DNA of 64,000 nt, taken from Rhizobium leguminosarum (GTDB lineage: Bacteria > Pseudomonadota > Alphaproteobacteria > Rhizobiales > Rhizobiaceae). The notes beneath the pieces are model-generated. The model was not told the DNA's origin, ran no database searches, and saw only the letters and a program-made list of their open reading frames with translations. The stretch is from the NCBI RefSeq assembly GCF_001652265.1, contig NZ_LWBS01000461.1, positions 141,402 through 205,401 of the forward strand, given 5' to 3'. Positions 46,951 through 56,345 of this stretch are shown here, in pieces (positions within the stretch are counted from its first letter, which is position 1; every line of letters begins with the position of its first letter). Position numbers and translations under genes: made by a program.

Positions 46951-47574
46951 ATGAAACCCCTGTCCTACGATCCAAACAACACCGGCCTGCTGGTCGTCGA
47001 TCCCTATAATGATTTCATTTCCGAGGGCGGAAAGATCTGGCCTCGGATCAAGGAGGTGGCGGAAGCCAACAACTGCGTGCCACACATGCAGCAGGTTTTG
47101 ACCGCAGCGCGTGCTGCAAAGCTTCGCGTCTTTTTCGCCATGCATCATCGGTACCGGGAAGGCGATTATGAGAACTGGAAATTTGTGGCACCGATCCAGC
47201 GCGCCGCGTGGCACCGCAGAAGTTTCGAGTGCGGGACTTGGGGCGGAGAATTCCGTGCCGAGTTCGTTCCGGCCGCAGGCGAGATCGTCGCGTCCGAACA
47301 CTGGTGCTCAAGCGGATTTGCCAACACCGATCTCGATTTGCAGCTGAAGCGGCACGGCATCGAGAGGATCATCGTCATCGGGCTGGTCGCTCACACCTGC
47401 ATCGAAGCCACGGTGCGCTTTGCCGCCGAACTCGGCTACGACGTCACGGTGGTGAGGGACGCGGTTGCGGACTACTCGGACGAGATGATGCACGCGGCGT
47501 TGGAAATCAACATGCCCAACTACGCCAGCGCCATCGTGAACACGAGCGATGTTGTTGAAGCGCTTGCAGCGTGA
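46951..47574 (+). CDS. isochorismatase-family cysteine hydrolase
   Basis: A protein of 207 residues. The catalytic Asp is in LLVVDPYNDFIS (Asp17), and the Cys nucleophile in VAHTCIEATVRFAAELGY near residue 150. A Lys between them, expected as third catalytic residue, is not clearly placed. Reactions in the family include hydrolysis of amides such as carbamoyl compounds and nicotinamide. It follows the SRPBCC-like gene by 33 bases and is probably co-transcribed. Confidence 0.85.
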   Translation: MKPLSYDPNNTGLLVVDPYNDFISEGGKIWPRIKEVAEANNCVPHMQQVLTAARAAKLRVFFAMHHRYREGDYENWKFVAPIQRAAWHRRSFECGTWGGEFRAEFVPAAGEIVASEHWCSSGFANTDLDLQLKRHGIERIIVIGLVAHTCIEATVRFAAELGYDVTVVRDAVADYSDEMMHAALEINMPNYASAIVNTSDVVEALAA

Positions 47575-47756
47575 CAAGAGCGTCGCGCGGCGCCAAAGAG
47601 GCCCTCGGCGGAGACATTCTGCCGGGAGCGAGCGCACGCCTTCAAGCGTGAACAAAGCTTATTGTCTGCTCAGTCGGACAAACGGAGACGTTCCTTGCGC
47701 GGGCATCACAGGCGTTCGGCACGGCCTTCATCGACCATCGCCGATTATCGCAGCAA

Positions 47757-47784
47757 CGATCGAACCGACACCATGGGACAATGG
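47757..47784. promoter_or_regulatory. weak relative of the operator motif upstream of the VOC gene
   Basis: CGACACC-A-TGG-GA-CAAT matches the right half of sites B and C (CGACACC-T-TGG-TG-CAAT) but lacks the GGTATC left half. It is 77 bases before the ATG. Support is weak. Confidence 0.25.
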
Positions 47785-47860
47785 ACGGCCGCCCTGGGCT
47801 GACGCATCGTTCGCTGCGTCACGTGCAATGCCCATCACGCTCATTACGGGAGAATTGAAA

Positions 47861-48529
47861 ATGTCCATCCAGGAACGCAACAGGATTGCCGCAGAGAAGG
47901 TGCATGACGTCGACATGAAGCTCGAAGTCGTGGTTATTCCGGTTTCCGACGTCGATCGCGCAAAGGCCTTCTACACCGGGCTTGGCTGGAGGCTGGACGC
48001 CGACGTTTCCGGCGCGAGCGGGTTCCGGGTGGTTCAGTTGACGCCGCCTGGCTCGCCGTGCTCGGTGATCTTCGGCAGCGGCGTCACCTCCGCCAAGCCG
48101 GGTTCAGTGCAAGGACTTCATCTTATCGTTTCCGACATCGAGAAGGCTCACGCGGCACTGGCCGCCCGCGGCGTCGAGATGAGCGGTGTCTTTCATGATG
48201 TCGGCGGCGTTTTCCATCATCAGGACGAGGCCGGTCGTCTTGCAGGCCCGCATCCAACCCGCGGCAGTTACTCATCTTTCGCATCGTTCAGCGATCCCGA
48301 TGGAAACGGCTGGCTCTTCCAGGAGGTGACGGCCAGGCTGCCAGGCCGGATCGACGCAACCGGTGCGGCATTCTCATCGGAGAGCGATCTTGCAAGCGCG
48401 TTGCGCCGCGCCGCGGCCGCCCACGGCGAACACGAGAAGCGCACCGGCGGCAATCATGATGAGAACTGGCCGGACTGGTATGCGCAGTACATGATCGCCG
48501 AGCGCTCAGGACGGCCGTTGCCCGACTGA
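47861..48529 (+). CDS. VOC-superfamily (glyoxalase/dioxygenase-like) protein
   Basis: A protein of 222 residues. One VOC module spans about residues 18-150: KLEVVVIPVSDVDRAKAFYTG with GLHLIVSDIEKAHAALAARGVE, and FASFSDPDGNGWLFQEVT. The C-terminal 60 residues (SDLASALRRAAAAHGEHEKR ... NWPDWYAQYMIAE) form an extra helical region often seen in VOC proteins of unknown function. Substrate and metal use are unknown. Confidence 0.8.
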   Translation: MSIQERNRIAAEKVHDVDMKLEVVVIPVSDVDRAKAFYTGLGWRLDADVSGASGFRVVQLTPPGSPCSVIFGSGVTSAKPGSVQGLHLIVSDIEKAHAALAARGVEMSGVFHDVGGVFHHQDEAGRLAGPHPTRGSYSSFASFSDPDGNGWLFQEVTARLPGRIDATGAAFSSESDLASALRRAAAAHGEHEKRTGGNHDENWPDWYAQYMIAERSGRPLPD

Positions 48530-48980
48530 CGGATTTTGTACTGCCGGCATGGGCCATGAGAGTCTTGGAAGAGGCTTCCGGCGCTGCTCACAGGCAAGGC
48601 CGCTGCAACTGTCACGATCGACGCTGGATTGGGCGCCATCTGCGATGATGGCGGCCTTCTCCTCTTTTGCCATGATCGAACTCCCCTCGCCCAGTTCGAT
48701 CGGATTTTAGCCGACTGAACGAGCGAGAGATCCCCGCTTTGGCCACGACATCAATGATCTCGCCCTCACAGCCTTCGCACTTGAGACGAGGGAGAACCTG
48801 CCGCTTCAATGGAGCCGGCCTCGTTGCTCCGCCAATGTCGACCTGTTCGACTCCAAAGGTCCTCTTTGCCGTCCGTATGCGGAACCGATCCAATGGTATC
48901 GGCGACACCTTGGTGCAATAGAACCTCGCCTCCGCACATGAGAGCTTCGGCGCGTCGAAATTCTGAACCAGGAGACCCCC
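48530..48980. other. intergenic region with operator-like site C
   Basis: 451 bases between the VOC and epoxide hydrolase genes. Short frames on the minus strand (starting near 48674 with a Shine-Dalgarno-like GAGGGGAG) give no recognisable protein, and I treat them as remnants or chance. The right end carries site C. Confidence 0.4.
48885..48921. promoter_or_regulatory. operator-like site C upstream of the epoxide hydrolase gene
   Basis: Core GGTATC-GGC-GACACC, a 15-base near-palindrome, inside 37 bases that match site B at 32 positions. CCGAT/ATCGG forms an overlapping second dyad. It is 59 bases before the GTG start. Confidence 0.6.
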
Positions 48981-50267
48981 GTGGCATCCATCTCATCCTC
49001 AGTCACTCGCCGCACTCTTTTGGCAACCGCCGCGGCCGCGGGCGCGCTCAGCGTCCTTCCATCATCGATCGCCCTGGCCAAAGCCGGTGGCGCGGAAATT
49101 CGTCCCTTCACATACAAGGCGACCGATGCCCAACTCGACGATCTCCGCCGCCGCATCGAAGCAACGCGCTTTCCGGAGCGCGAGATCGTCAATGACACTA
49201 CCCAAGGGGTTCAGTCCGCGACCATCCAAAAGCTCGCCAGGTATTGGGCCAAGGACTATGACTGGCGAAAGGTCGAAGCCAGGCTGAACGCCCTGCCCCA
49301 GTTCACGACCAAGATCGACGGCGTCGACATCCACTTCATCCACGTGAAGGCCAAGCGCGACGGCGCCCTGCCCATCATCGTGACACACGGATGGCCGGGG
49401 TCGATCATCGAGCAGATGAAGATTATCGAGCCCCTTACCAATCCGACTGCACACAGTGGCTCGGCGTCAGATGCTTTCGACGTCGTCATCCCTTCGATCC
49501 CTGGCTACGGCTTCTCTGGAAAGCCGACCGAGAAAGGCTGGGATCCGATCCGGATCGCGCATGCCTGGATCGAACTCATGAAACGCCTCGGCTACTCGAA
49601 ATATGTCGCTCAGGGCGGCGACTGGGGCGACGCCGTGACTGAACAGATGGCACTGATCGCCCCGCCGGAACTGGTCGGCATCCACGTCAATATGCCGGCC
49701 ACCGTTCCGGACAATATCGCCACCGCGCTGCGGCCGGGAGGCACCAAGCCTGCAGGACTGTCGGCCGACGAGGAACACGCCTACAACCAACTCGACGACT
49801 TCTACAAACATGGCCTCGGCTACGCGATCGAAATGGCAAACCGCCCGCAGACCTTGGTCGGCATTGCGGATTCACCCGTTGGCCTTGCCGCCTGGATGAT
49901 CGATCACGACATCCGGAGCTACGAGCTGATCGCCCGCGTCTTCGACGGCGAGACGGAAGGCCTGACACGAGATGATATCCTTGACAATGTGACCCTCTAC
50001 TGGCTCACGAACACGGCCGTCTCGTCGGCACGCCTTTACTGGGAGAACAAGCTTGAATTCTTCGCTGTGAAGAATGTCACGATTCCGGTGGCGGTCAGCG
50101 TATTTCCCGACGAAATCTATGCGGCGCCCCGGAGCTGGACGGAGCGGGCCTACCCGAACCTGATATACTACAACAGGCTCGTGAAGGGCGGGCACTTCGC
50201 AGCTTGGGAGCAGACGACGGTGTTCTGCGAAGAGCTCCGCACTGCGTTCCGTTCGGTCAGAACGTAA
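48981..50267 (+). CDS. Tat-exported epoxide hydrolase-family alpha/beta hydrolase
   Basis: A protein of 428 residues. The twin-arginine signal VTRRTLLATAAAAGAL is followed by an EHN domain (residues 40-145) with RPFTYKATDAQLDDLRRRI and VDIHFIHVKA. The hydrolase core has HGWPGSIIEQ (oxyanion hole), the nucleophile in GGDWGD near residue 216, and the catalytic His in KGGHFAAWEQ near the C-terminus. Related enzymes open epoxides or juvenile-hormone-like esters. The GTG start at 48981 has AGGAG upstream. Site C precedes it. Confidence 0.88.
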   Translation: MASISSSVTRRTLLATAAAAGALSVLPSSIALAKAGGAEIRPFTYKATDAQLDDLRRRIEATRFPEREIVNDTTQGVQSATIQKLARYWAKDYDWRKVEARLNALPQFTTKIDGVDIHFIHVKAKRDGALPIIVTHGWPGSIIEQMKIIEPLTNPTAHSGSASDAFDVVIPSIPGYGFSGKPTEKGWDPIRIAHAWIELMKRLGYSKYVAQGGDWGDAVTEQMALIAPPELVGIHVNMPATVPDNIATALRPGGTKPAGLSADEEHAYNQLDDFYKHGLGYAIEMANRPQTLVGIADSPVGLAAWMIDHDIRSYELIARVFDGETEGLTRDDILDNVTLYWLTNTAVSSARLYWENKLEFFAVKNVTIPVAVSVFPDEIYAAPRSWTERAYPNLIYYNRLVKGGHFAAWEQTTVFCEELRTAFRSVRT

Positions 50268-50291
50268 ACACGCTTCGGCCGCCTGCCTGGT

Positions 50292-50307
50292 CGCCGGTTT
50301 TCCGGCG
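50292..50307 (+). terminator. possible weak terminator after the epoxide hydrolase gene
   Basis: CGCCGG-TTTT-CCGGCG, a 6-bp stem with a tetraloop, lies inside a longer GGCCGCC/GGCGGCC dyad, 25 bases past the stop. No T run follows. Confidence 0.3.
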
Positions 50308-50398
50308 GCCTTCCTCCACGTGTTGGGGACTGACGTCGATCCACCCCTGATTCCGGTAGCGACGCAGGGATTTTGTACAGCAATTTCCTTTCTTTGGT

Positions 50399-53245
50399 TC
50401 AGCCCAGACCGTCAATCAGCATCTTTGCTCGTGATAGTTTGGCACTAGAAAACCCCTCCGTGAACTGTTCGTAGATCGGAAGAAGAATATCGCGAGCCGA
50501 TCCGCCTCCACCATTGCGATCGAGGAACTCGACGAGGCTGGTTCCTGCCGAAATCTGCCAGTAAATTCCGCCTTGCGCGGAGGCCCGCTGCATTGCCTGT
50601 TGGTACAAATTTTGGACATCAGAGGCGTCGCTGATGTTCTGGGCGGCTAGTATCTCGCCCTTCCTTCTCAAGATCTCGGGCACCATCCACCGGTAGCCTT
50701 TTTGCTCTGAGAAATGCAGAGCATTTCCGATTTCCTGAAGCGCCTCATTAAAACGACCGGCCGCCTGCAACGCAGACGCAAGCTCGCATAAGAAAAAAGG
50801 GTAAAAAAGCAGGTACGCTGCTTCACGCATCTCACCAATGCCGGATCGAAGAGCGTCGATGCCGTTCATAGGATTGCCTGTTCTGGACGCCAGACTTCCC
50901 TTCACGCACAGGCCAACCGCGTGAAATGGGCGCAGGCCATGCTGCAATGCGTGGTCGAGCAACTCTTCGCCGTATTCCTTGGCTCGATGCACTTCGTCAA
51001 GGCTTAGCGAAACGAAGGCAGCCGACCATGCGAGGGCAACACATAAGACGAATGGCTGCCTTGTTTCGCGCGCTTCCCGGATCGACTCCTCAGCCATCCG
51101 AACCGCCGCGTCCAACTGACCGCGTGAGATCAGGTTCACCGTATTGTGGGCCATGGCGGACGTCCGAACGTCGGCTCCCAGCCTCAGCATATCTTTGCGG
51201 CGATTGTCGAAGGGGAAATGCCTCGCCGCCCAATCAAGCCGCTCGCCAGCTTCCTGGTGCTCCGCCTGATAGGTTTGAGGGATTCCCACGAGCCATGCGG
51301 CCGTAGCGCGGGACTGTATGTCCCGTCCCTTGACGACTTGCTCGTATTCACGCGCAAACGCCAGCGCGTCTTCCAGTTCCATCGATCGGGCAGAGAACAG
51401 CCAGAGTGCGCATGTCACACGCTGCTGGTAATCAAAGTCATCGAATGCCTTTGCCAGCGACAAGGCACCGGTCAGCACGTCCCTGCCGCGATGGCTCATG
51501 CCTTGGGTGTAAATCAGCGCGAATCCGAGAGCGCATCGCAAGACCATCTCCGTGCGGCTTCCGCTCTCCTCCCCGATCTGTTCGAGCGCTTTTTCCGCCC
51601 AGTCGCCAGCCTCGGAAACAAGCGATATCGCAGTCCAGAAATCGCTCGTGGTGGCGGCGAGCCTTACGCCTAGAATTCCGTCCCCATCCGGCGAAAGAGC
51701 CCATCTCAACGCGGCACGCAAATTGTCGATCTCCCGGCGATAGCGACCAATTTCTTCGATCGCAGCCTGAAGATGGCGCTCCTCCGAAAACGGGTGAAAG
51801 AATGACAGAAAGTACTTCGCCAGCCTCCGCATGGCGCGTTGGTAGTTGTCGCGAACCCCGAGTTTTTCGCGCGCGTACACCCGCACGGTTTCGAGGAGAC
51901 GCCAGCGAGGACCTGTTTCCGCTCCTTCGAATGTCACCAGAGACTTCGAGACGAGATTAGAAATCCCGAGAGCCGCTTCCGCCTCGGTTTCCCCACTCAC
52001 CGCCACGGCGGCATCCAGTGTAAAGCCGGCCGGGAAGATCGCTAGATTGCGAAGCAGCTGGCGTTCGGCTTCCGGCAACAATTCATAGCTCCAATCCAGC
52101 GCCGCGCGGAGCGTCTGATGACGAGGCAGAGCCGTCCTACGGCCGCCGGTCAGCAGGACAAAGCGATCGTCCAGTCGGCCTGCGATCTGTTGGAGACCGA
52201 GGGTCGCAGCGCGGGCGGCGGCAAATTCGATGGCGAGCGGAATTCCATCGAGATGCCGACATATCGTCGCGATGGCAGACAGCCTTTCCTCGCTTGGCGA
52301 AAAATCCCATAGCAAGGCCCGGGTGCGAGCGATGAAGAGCTGGACTGCACTATGTTCCAAAGCGTTGCCGAGATCCTCGCTCGCCGGAACGTCGAGTGGG
52401 GGAACACGGTAAGCGAATTCGCCCTCGACACGGAGAAGCTCTCGGCTTGTCGCGAGCACCGATACGTTCTGGCAAGCGCGAACGATCACCTCGACCATCG
52501 CGGCGGCTGCGTCGATGACGTGTTCGCAGTTGTCGATCACCAACAACATCTTCCTCGTTCCGATGGCGCGCGCCACCAGCTCGGCGGAAATGTCGTCTCC
52601 CTGAAGATGCAAATCGAGGGCTTGGGCCAGCGTTGTGGGAACAAGGCCTGGATCCGACAGGGATACAAGTTCTACGAAGAAGGCGTCGCCGTCCAGCGAT
52701 GGCAGCAAACGGCGGGCGATTTCCGATGCAAGCACGGTCTTTCCGATACCGCCAGGGCCGGTCAGCGTAACAACTCGGTAGGCAGAAGTCAGGTTCAGGA
52801 CTTGAGTAATCGTCGTCTCGCGGCCTACCAGATCAGACATCGAGGCCGGAATATTCGTAAAAAACGAATTCTCAGTCGACCGCGGTTGGATCGGAGGCGT
52901 CGGCGCCGGCGCGTGTGCCGGTTTACGATGGCACGTCCACTCGCCAAGGATGCGATAGCCTCGACCAGAAATGGTCTTCAGCAAATTCCTGTCTTTTCCG
53001 AGCGCCTTACGAATTGCCGATATGTGAACCTGAATCGTATTGTCTTCGACGACGAGTCCGGGCCAGACCCGCTTCATAAGGTCGTCTTTGGATACAATAC
53101 CGCCTTCCGAAACCACAAGTGTTTCCAGAATTTCGAATGCCCGACTGCCGATGGGTACTGGCGCTCCCAAGGCACGCAGCTCTCGCTTCGCGAGGTCAAG
53201 CTCCCAACCGCAGAACTCGAAAAGGCCTAGCTCGATCTGTCCCAA
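50399..53245 (-). CDS. wHTH / NB-ARC-type NTPase / helical-repeat transcriptional regulator
   Basis: A protein of 948 residues in three parts. An OmpR-like winged helix (about 8-100, with SRAFEILETLVVSEGGIVSK and YRILGEW) is followed by a STAND-type NTPase with Walker A LTGPGGIGKTVLA and Walker B MLLVIDNCEHV (about 160-240). The TPR-like helical C-terminus runs from about residue 470 to the end. Such one-component regulators bind a ligand through the repeats. No membrane segment is visible. It converges with the epoxide hydrolase gene and is the best local candidate to act on sites A-C. Confidence 0.82.
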   Translation of the reverse strand: MGQIELGLFEFCGWELDLAKRELRALGAPVPIGSRAFEILETLVVSEGGIVSKDDLMKRVWPGLVVEDNTIQVHISAIRKALGKDRNLLKTISGRGYRILGEWTCHRKPAHAPAPTPPIQPRSTENSFFTNIPASMSDLVGRETTITQVLNLTSAYRVVTLTGPGGIGKTVLASEIARRLLPSLDGDAFFVELVSLSDPGLVPTTLAQALDLHLQGDDISAELVARAIGTRKMLLVIDNCEHVIDAAAAMVEVIVRACQNVSVLATSRELLRVEGEFAYRVPPLDVPASEDLGNALEHSAVQLFIARTRALLWDFSPSEERLSAIATICRHLDGIPLAIEFAAARAATLGLQQIAGRLDDRFVLLTGGRRTALPRHQTLRAALDWSYELLPEAERQLLRNLAIFPAGFTLDAAVAVSGETEAEAALGISNLVSKSLVTFEGAETGPRWRLLETVRVYAREKLGVRDNYQRAMRRLAKYFLSFFHPFSEERHLQAAIEEIGRYRREIDNLRAALRWALSPDGDGILGVRLAATTSDFWTAISLVSEAGDWAEKALEQIGEESGSRTEMVLRCALGFALIYTQGMSHRGRDVLTGALSLAKAFDDFDYQQRVTCALWLFSARSMELEDALAFAREYEQVVKGRDIQSRATAAWLVGIPQTYQAEHQEAGERLDWAARHFPFDNRRKDMLRLGADVRTSAMAHNTVNLISRGQLDAAVRMAEESIREARETRQPFVLCVALAWSAAFVSLSLDEVHRAKEYGEELLDHALQHGLRPFHAVGLCVKGSLASRTGNPMNGIDALRSGIGEMREAAYLLFYPFFLCELASALQAAGRFNEALQEIGNALHFSEQKGYRWMVPEILRRKGEILAAQNISDASDVQNLYQQAMQRASAQGGIYWQISAGTSLVEFLDRNGGGGSARDILLPIYEQFTEGFSSAKLSRAKMLIDGLG

Positions 53246-53510
53246 AGCACTCTCTCATCCGTCCAAGCAATGGAATTTAGCGCTATAAAACCATAGGAAC
53301 GCCCCCTATTCCAAGGGCACGGGGCCGCGCTCCAAAGCAGCGATTCAGATTTTTTCAGAATCTCTCATAGCACTTAAGTGCCATTTTGAATCGCTATCCA
53401 CTAAAAGAAATTCCAGCAGCGATCGCGACAATCAACAGTCGGACGCGAGTACAATTCAATTTCAATATCTTTGCCTACAGACTTCTCGACACAATTCAAG
53501 GAGAATGGCA

Positions 53511-54164
53511 ATGTACACTGGCAACCACGGTCATGCCACAACGCACAAAGGGCAGAAACGCTCGCCAGAAGACGCAATCGTCTTCATTTTGAGTGACGAC
53601 GATAATATCTCCTCGGCGTTGAACGCAGACATCTGCTTACAGGGTTGGCGGCCGCACTTTTATAAATCCAGAACGGAACTTCTGCCATGCGCCGAGGCGG
53701 ATGTTCTCGGTTGCGTTGTTCTTGACGCGAGACTATCCGATCTGACCGCGTCTCATCTGACACATCTGATATGTTCGCATGCAATCCGTTGCCCGGTAAT
53801 CGTCCTCACCGGCCATGGCGGGCAAGCGATGACTGTAAACGCAACGAAATTTCATGTCACCTTCATACCGCAGCCGTTCGACTTGAACGCTCTCACGGAA
53901 AAGATTCGTGCGGCCATTCAGGCCACGATGGAGATAGGTCGCCTGGAGGGAAACTACCGGACGCTTACGCCGCGAGAGCGGGAAGTCATGAAGTTCGTCG
54001 CCGAGGGGCTACTGAACAAGCAGGTGGCGTTCAAATTGAACATTAGCGAGATCACAGTGAAGGCTCATCGCGGTCAGGTGATGAGGAAGATGAACGCCCG
54101 CACGTTGCCGCATCTGGTAAACATGGCAGCGAAGCTCGATATCGGTGTGGGATCCGTGCATTAG
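53511..54164 (+). CDS. FixJ-like LuxR-type regulator with degenerate receiver
   Basis: A protein of 217 residues. The receiver has the acidic group SDDDN and the phospho-acceptor candidate VVLDARLSD (Asp72), but the conserved Lys before the last helix is Gln (IPQPF, Gln121). The C-terminal GerE HTH is intact (LTPREREVMKFVAEGLLNKQ, then ISEITVKAHRGQVMRKMNAR). The start at 53511 fits AAGGAG; the upstream ATG is too close to it. No partner kinase is adjacent. It is divergent from the 948-residue regulator. Confidence 0.8.
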   Translation: MYTGNHGHATTHKGQKRSPEDAIVFILSDDDNISSALNADICLQGWRPHFYKSRTELLPCAEADVLGCVVLDARLSDLTASHLTHLICSHAIRCPVIVLTGHGGQAMTVNATKFHVTFIPQPFDLNALTEKIRAAIQATMEIGRLEGNYRTLTPREREVMKFVAEGLLNKQVAFKLNISEITVKAHRGQVMRKMNARTLPHLVNMAAKLDIGVGSVH

Positions 54165-54259
54165 TTTGTGGTCTGACAGACGGTCGGGGACACCGGGAAG
54201 CGCCCGACATCCTATCGGCTGCGAGTCCGAGAAGGGACCGGAATAGAAATAATTCCCTC

Positions 54260-55264
54260 TCACTTTGGAGCGGCGGAACTGCCTGTGACGAAGTCTACCA
54301 CGACCCCTGGCTTGACCATAGCGGCCAACTCTTCGGCATCCCAGTTCGTCAGCCGCACGCAGCCATGCGATCCCACCTTGTCGATGAGCTTCGGTTCCGG
54401 TGTCCCGTGGATTCCATAGGTCGGTTCGGTCAGGTCGATCCAGACCGTGCCGACCGGACCGTTCGGCCCTTTCGGGATCGTCAGGACTTTGTCGTTCTTT
54501 CCCTGCTTGAAGTTGCGCTTCGGGTCATATCTGTAGACCGGCATCCGGGCCACGCCCTTGACCTTGTGCTTGCCTGACGGCGCCGGATTGTCTTGGCTTC
54601 CGATCGTCGCAGGATAGACCGCAAGCAGCGATCCGTCCGCGGCATAGGCGAGCACCTGTCCCGTCTTCCTGTCAGCCTCGATCCTCTTGACCTTTCCTTG
54701 CTTTGGAGGGCCGGGATCCACGACCCACACCGTATCGCCAGGAGCAAACTGCGAAGCTGGGTTGAGCGCATGCACGAGATCGATACCCATATGAAACCGC
54801 TCGGATAACTTCTCGGCAACGCTCGTATATCCCAAGCTCTGCATCTTTGCCTTCTCGCCATAGTCTTCGGGAATCCTGTCAACGAGATCCTTGGCATCCT
54901 CTGCCGAGACGACATAGCTTTCAACGATCGGGGCAACGACGGGAGCATTGCCGTCCAGGCGGGAGACGACGTCCGGATCCGGCCTGCCATCGACAGGGAG
55001 ATTGTTCATAGCCTCGAAGCCGGCGACGGCCTTGTTGACGTTCTCCCCGTATAATCCATCGATCACACCGGGAGACGCGCCTGCACGGTCGAGCAGGACC
55101 TGAAGGCGGACCAACGCCGGGTCTGGATCTGCAGGCTTAGGCTTCCCTGCCCCAATGGACGCAATCGACGCGGTATTGATTGCTTCGGGTCGGAGTTCCC
55201 GCGCGGCAGCATCGCCAACGAAGATGGTGAGAGCGAGCAGCGACATCGGCAGGGCTGTTTTCAT
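54260..55264 (-). CDS. L,D-transpeptidase (YkuD) with peptidoglycan-binding domain
   Basis: A protein of 334 residues with a signal peptide (MKTALPMSLLALTIFVGDAAA). A PG_binding_1 domain (about 50-105: RLQVLLDRAGASPGVIDGLYG) precedes a LysM-like linker and the YkuD domain. The catalytic motif is HGTPEPKLI...SHGCVRLTNWDA with the Cys nucleophile and both conserved His. It makes 3-3 crosslinks or anchors outer-membrane proteins to peptidoglycan in the periplasm. It is divergent from a LysR gene. Confidence 0.9.
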   Translation of the reverse strand: MKTALPMSLLALTIFVGDAAARELRPEAINTASIASIGAGKPKPADPDPALVRLQVLLDRAGASPGVIDGLYGENVNKAVAGFEAMNNLPVDGRPDPDVVSRLDGNAPVVAPIVESYVVSAEDAKDLVDRIPEDYGEKAKMQSLGYTSVAEKLSERFHMGIDLVHALNPASQFAPGDTVWVVDPGPPKQGKVKRIEADRKTGQVLAYAADGSLLAVYPATIGSQDNPAPSGKHKVKGVARMPVYRYDPKRNFKQGKNDKVLTIPKGPNGPVGTVWIDLTEPTYGIHGTPEPKLIDKVGSHGCVRLTNWDAEELAAMVKPGVVVDFVTGSSAAPK

Positions 55265-55392
55265 GGACGACAAATGGCCGGCGCCGCAACTTGTTCCTGT
55301 GCAAACCGAGCCGGGCGGGTGTTCACGATGATTTCAATATCGAGTTTCTGCAAATTCGGTACAACCGCCATTCGATCCGAAGGAGCTCGTGA

Positions 55393-56286
55393 ATGCCACG
55401 CGAGAGCGTCAATGACCTGATGGCCTTTCTGGCAGTCGCCCGAGAGAAGAATTTTACGCGGGCGGCGGCGAAGCTGGGCGTATCTCAATCGGCGCTCAGC
55501 CATATTGTCCGCCAGCTCGAAACGCGGCTCGGACTCCGGCTTCTGACCCGTACCACGCGGGCCGTTTCGCTGACCGAAGCGGGAGAACGATTGTTCCAAG
55601 GCGTGGGACCACACTTCGATGAAATCGATGCTCAGCTGGACGCTCTCACCGAGCTCCGGGACCGCCCTGCCGGCAACATCCGCATTACGGCATCCGACCA
55701 TGCGATAAAGTGGATCATCTGGCCGAAGCTCCAGCGCTTCCTGCCCAACAACCCTGACATCAAGGTGGAGCTGATACGCGAGAACGGGCTGTCCGACATC
55801 GTGACCGAGCGCTTCGACGGGGGTGTCCGGATGGGAGAGCAGGTGGCGAAAGACATGATCTCGACACGCATCGGGCCTGATTTCCCCTTTGCCGTTGTCG
55901 GCGCGCCCTCATATTTCGACGGCAAGGGGGTTCCGGAGCATCCGCAGGACCTTGTCCGCCACAACTGCATCAACGAGCGCCTGCCGACATATGGCGGCTT
56001 CTGGGCATGGGAGTTCGAAGACAACGGCAAAGAGATCAGGATCAGGGTCGAGGGACAGCTTGCCTTCAATAACTCCTATCAGAGTGTGGAAGCGGCGCTG
56101 GAAGGACTTGGCCTAGCGTACGTGCCGGAAGACGTCGCGCTACCTCATATCGCGGAAGGCCGTCTGAGACGCGTGCTGGAAGCCTTTTCGCCACACTGGG
56201 ATGGCTACCATCTCTACTATCCCAGCAGAAGGCAGTCCTCTCCGGCTTTCGTGGCGCTCGTGGACGCCCTGCGCCACCGAGCCTGA
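55393..56286 (+). CDS. LysR-family transcriptional regulator
   Basis: A protein of 297 residues. The HTH is MAFLAVAREKNFTRAAAKLG plus SQSALSHIVRQLETRLGLRLL, and the effector domain resembles the CrgA/AaeR group (RPAGNIRITASDHAIKWII, VRMGEQVAKDMISTRIGPD). It is divergent from the L,D-transpeptidase gene; the target and inducer are unknown. Confidence 0.88.
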   Translation: MPRESVNDLMAFLAVAREKNFTRAAAKLGVSQSALSHIVRQLETRLGLRLLTRTTRAVSLTEAGERLFQGVGPHFDEIDAQLDALTELRDRPAGNIRITASDHAIKWIIWPKLQRFLPNNPDIKVELIRENGLSDIVTERFDGGVRMGEQVAKDMISTRIGPDFPFAVVGAPSYFDGKGVPEHPQDLVRHNCINERLPTYGGFWAWEFEDNGKEIRIRVEGQLAFNNSYQSVEAALEGLGLAYVPEDVALPHIAEGRLRRVLEAFSPHWDGYHLYYPSRRQSSPAFVALVDALRHRA

Positions 56287-56345
56287 CGATCGACGTCGGG
56301 CATAGTCATCCACTTTTCTACGGCAAGCAGCGGTCACGTCTTCGC

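Noticed and set aside
48612..48908. Minus-strand frames in the VOC/epoxide hydrolase spacer
   Set aside because: No recognisable protein; an ATG near 48674 has a Shine-Dalgarno-like sequence but the product looks random.
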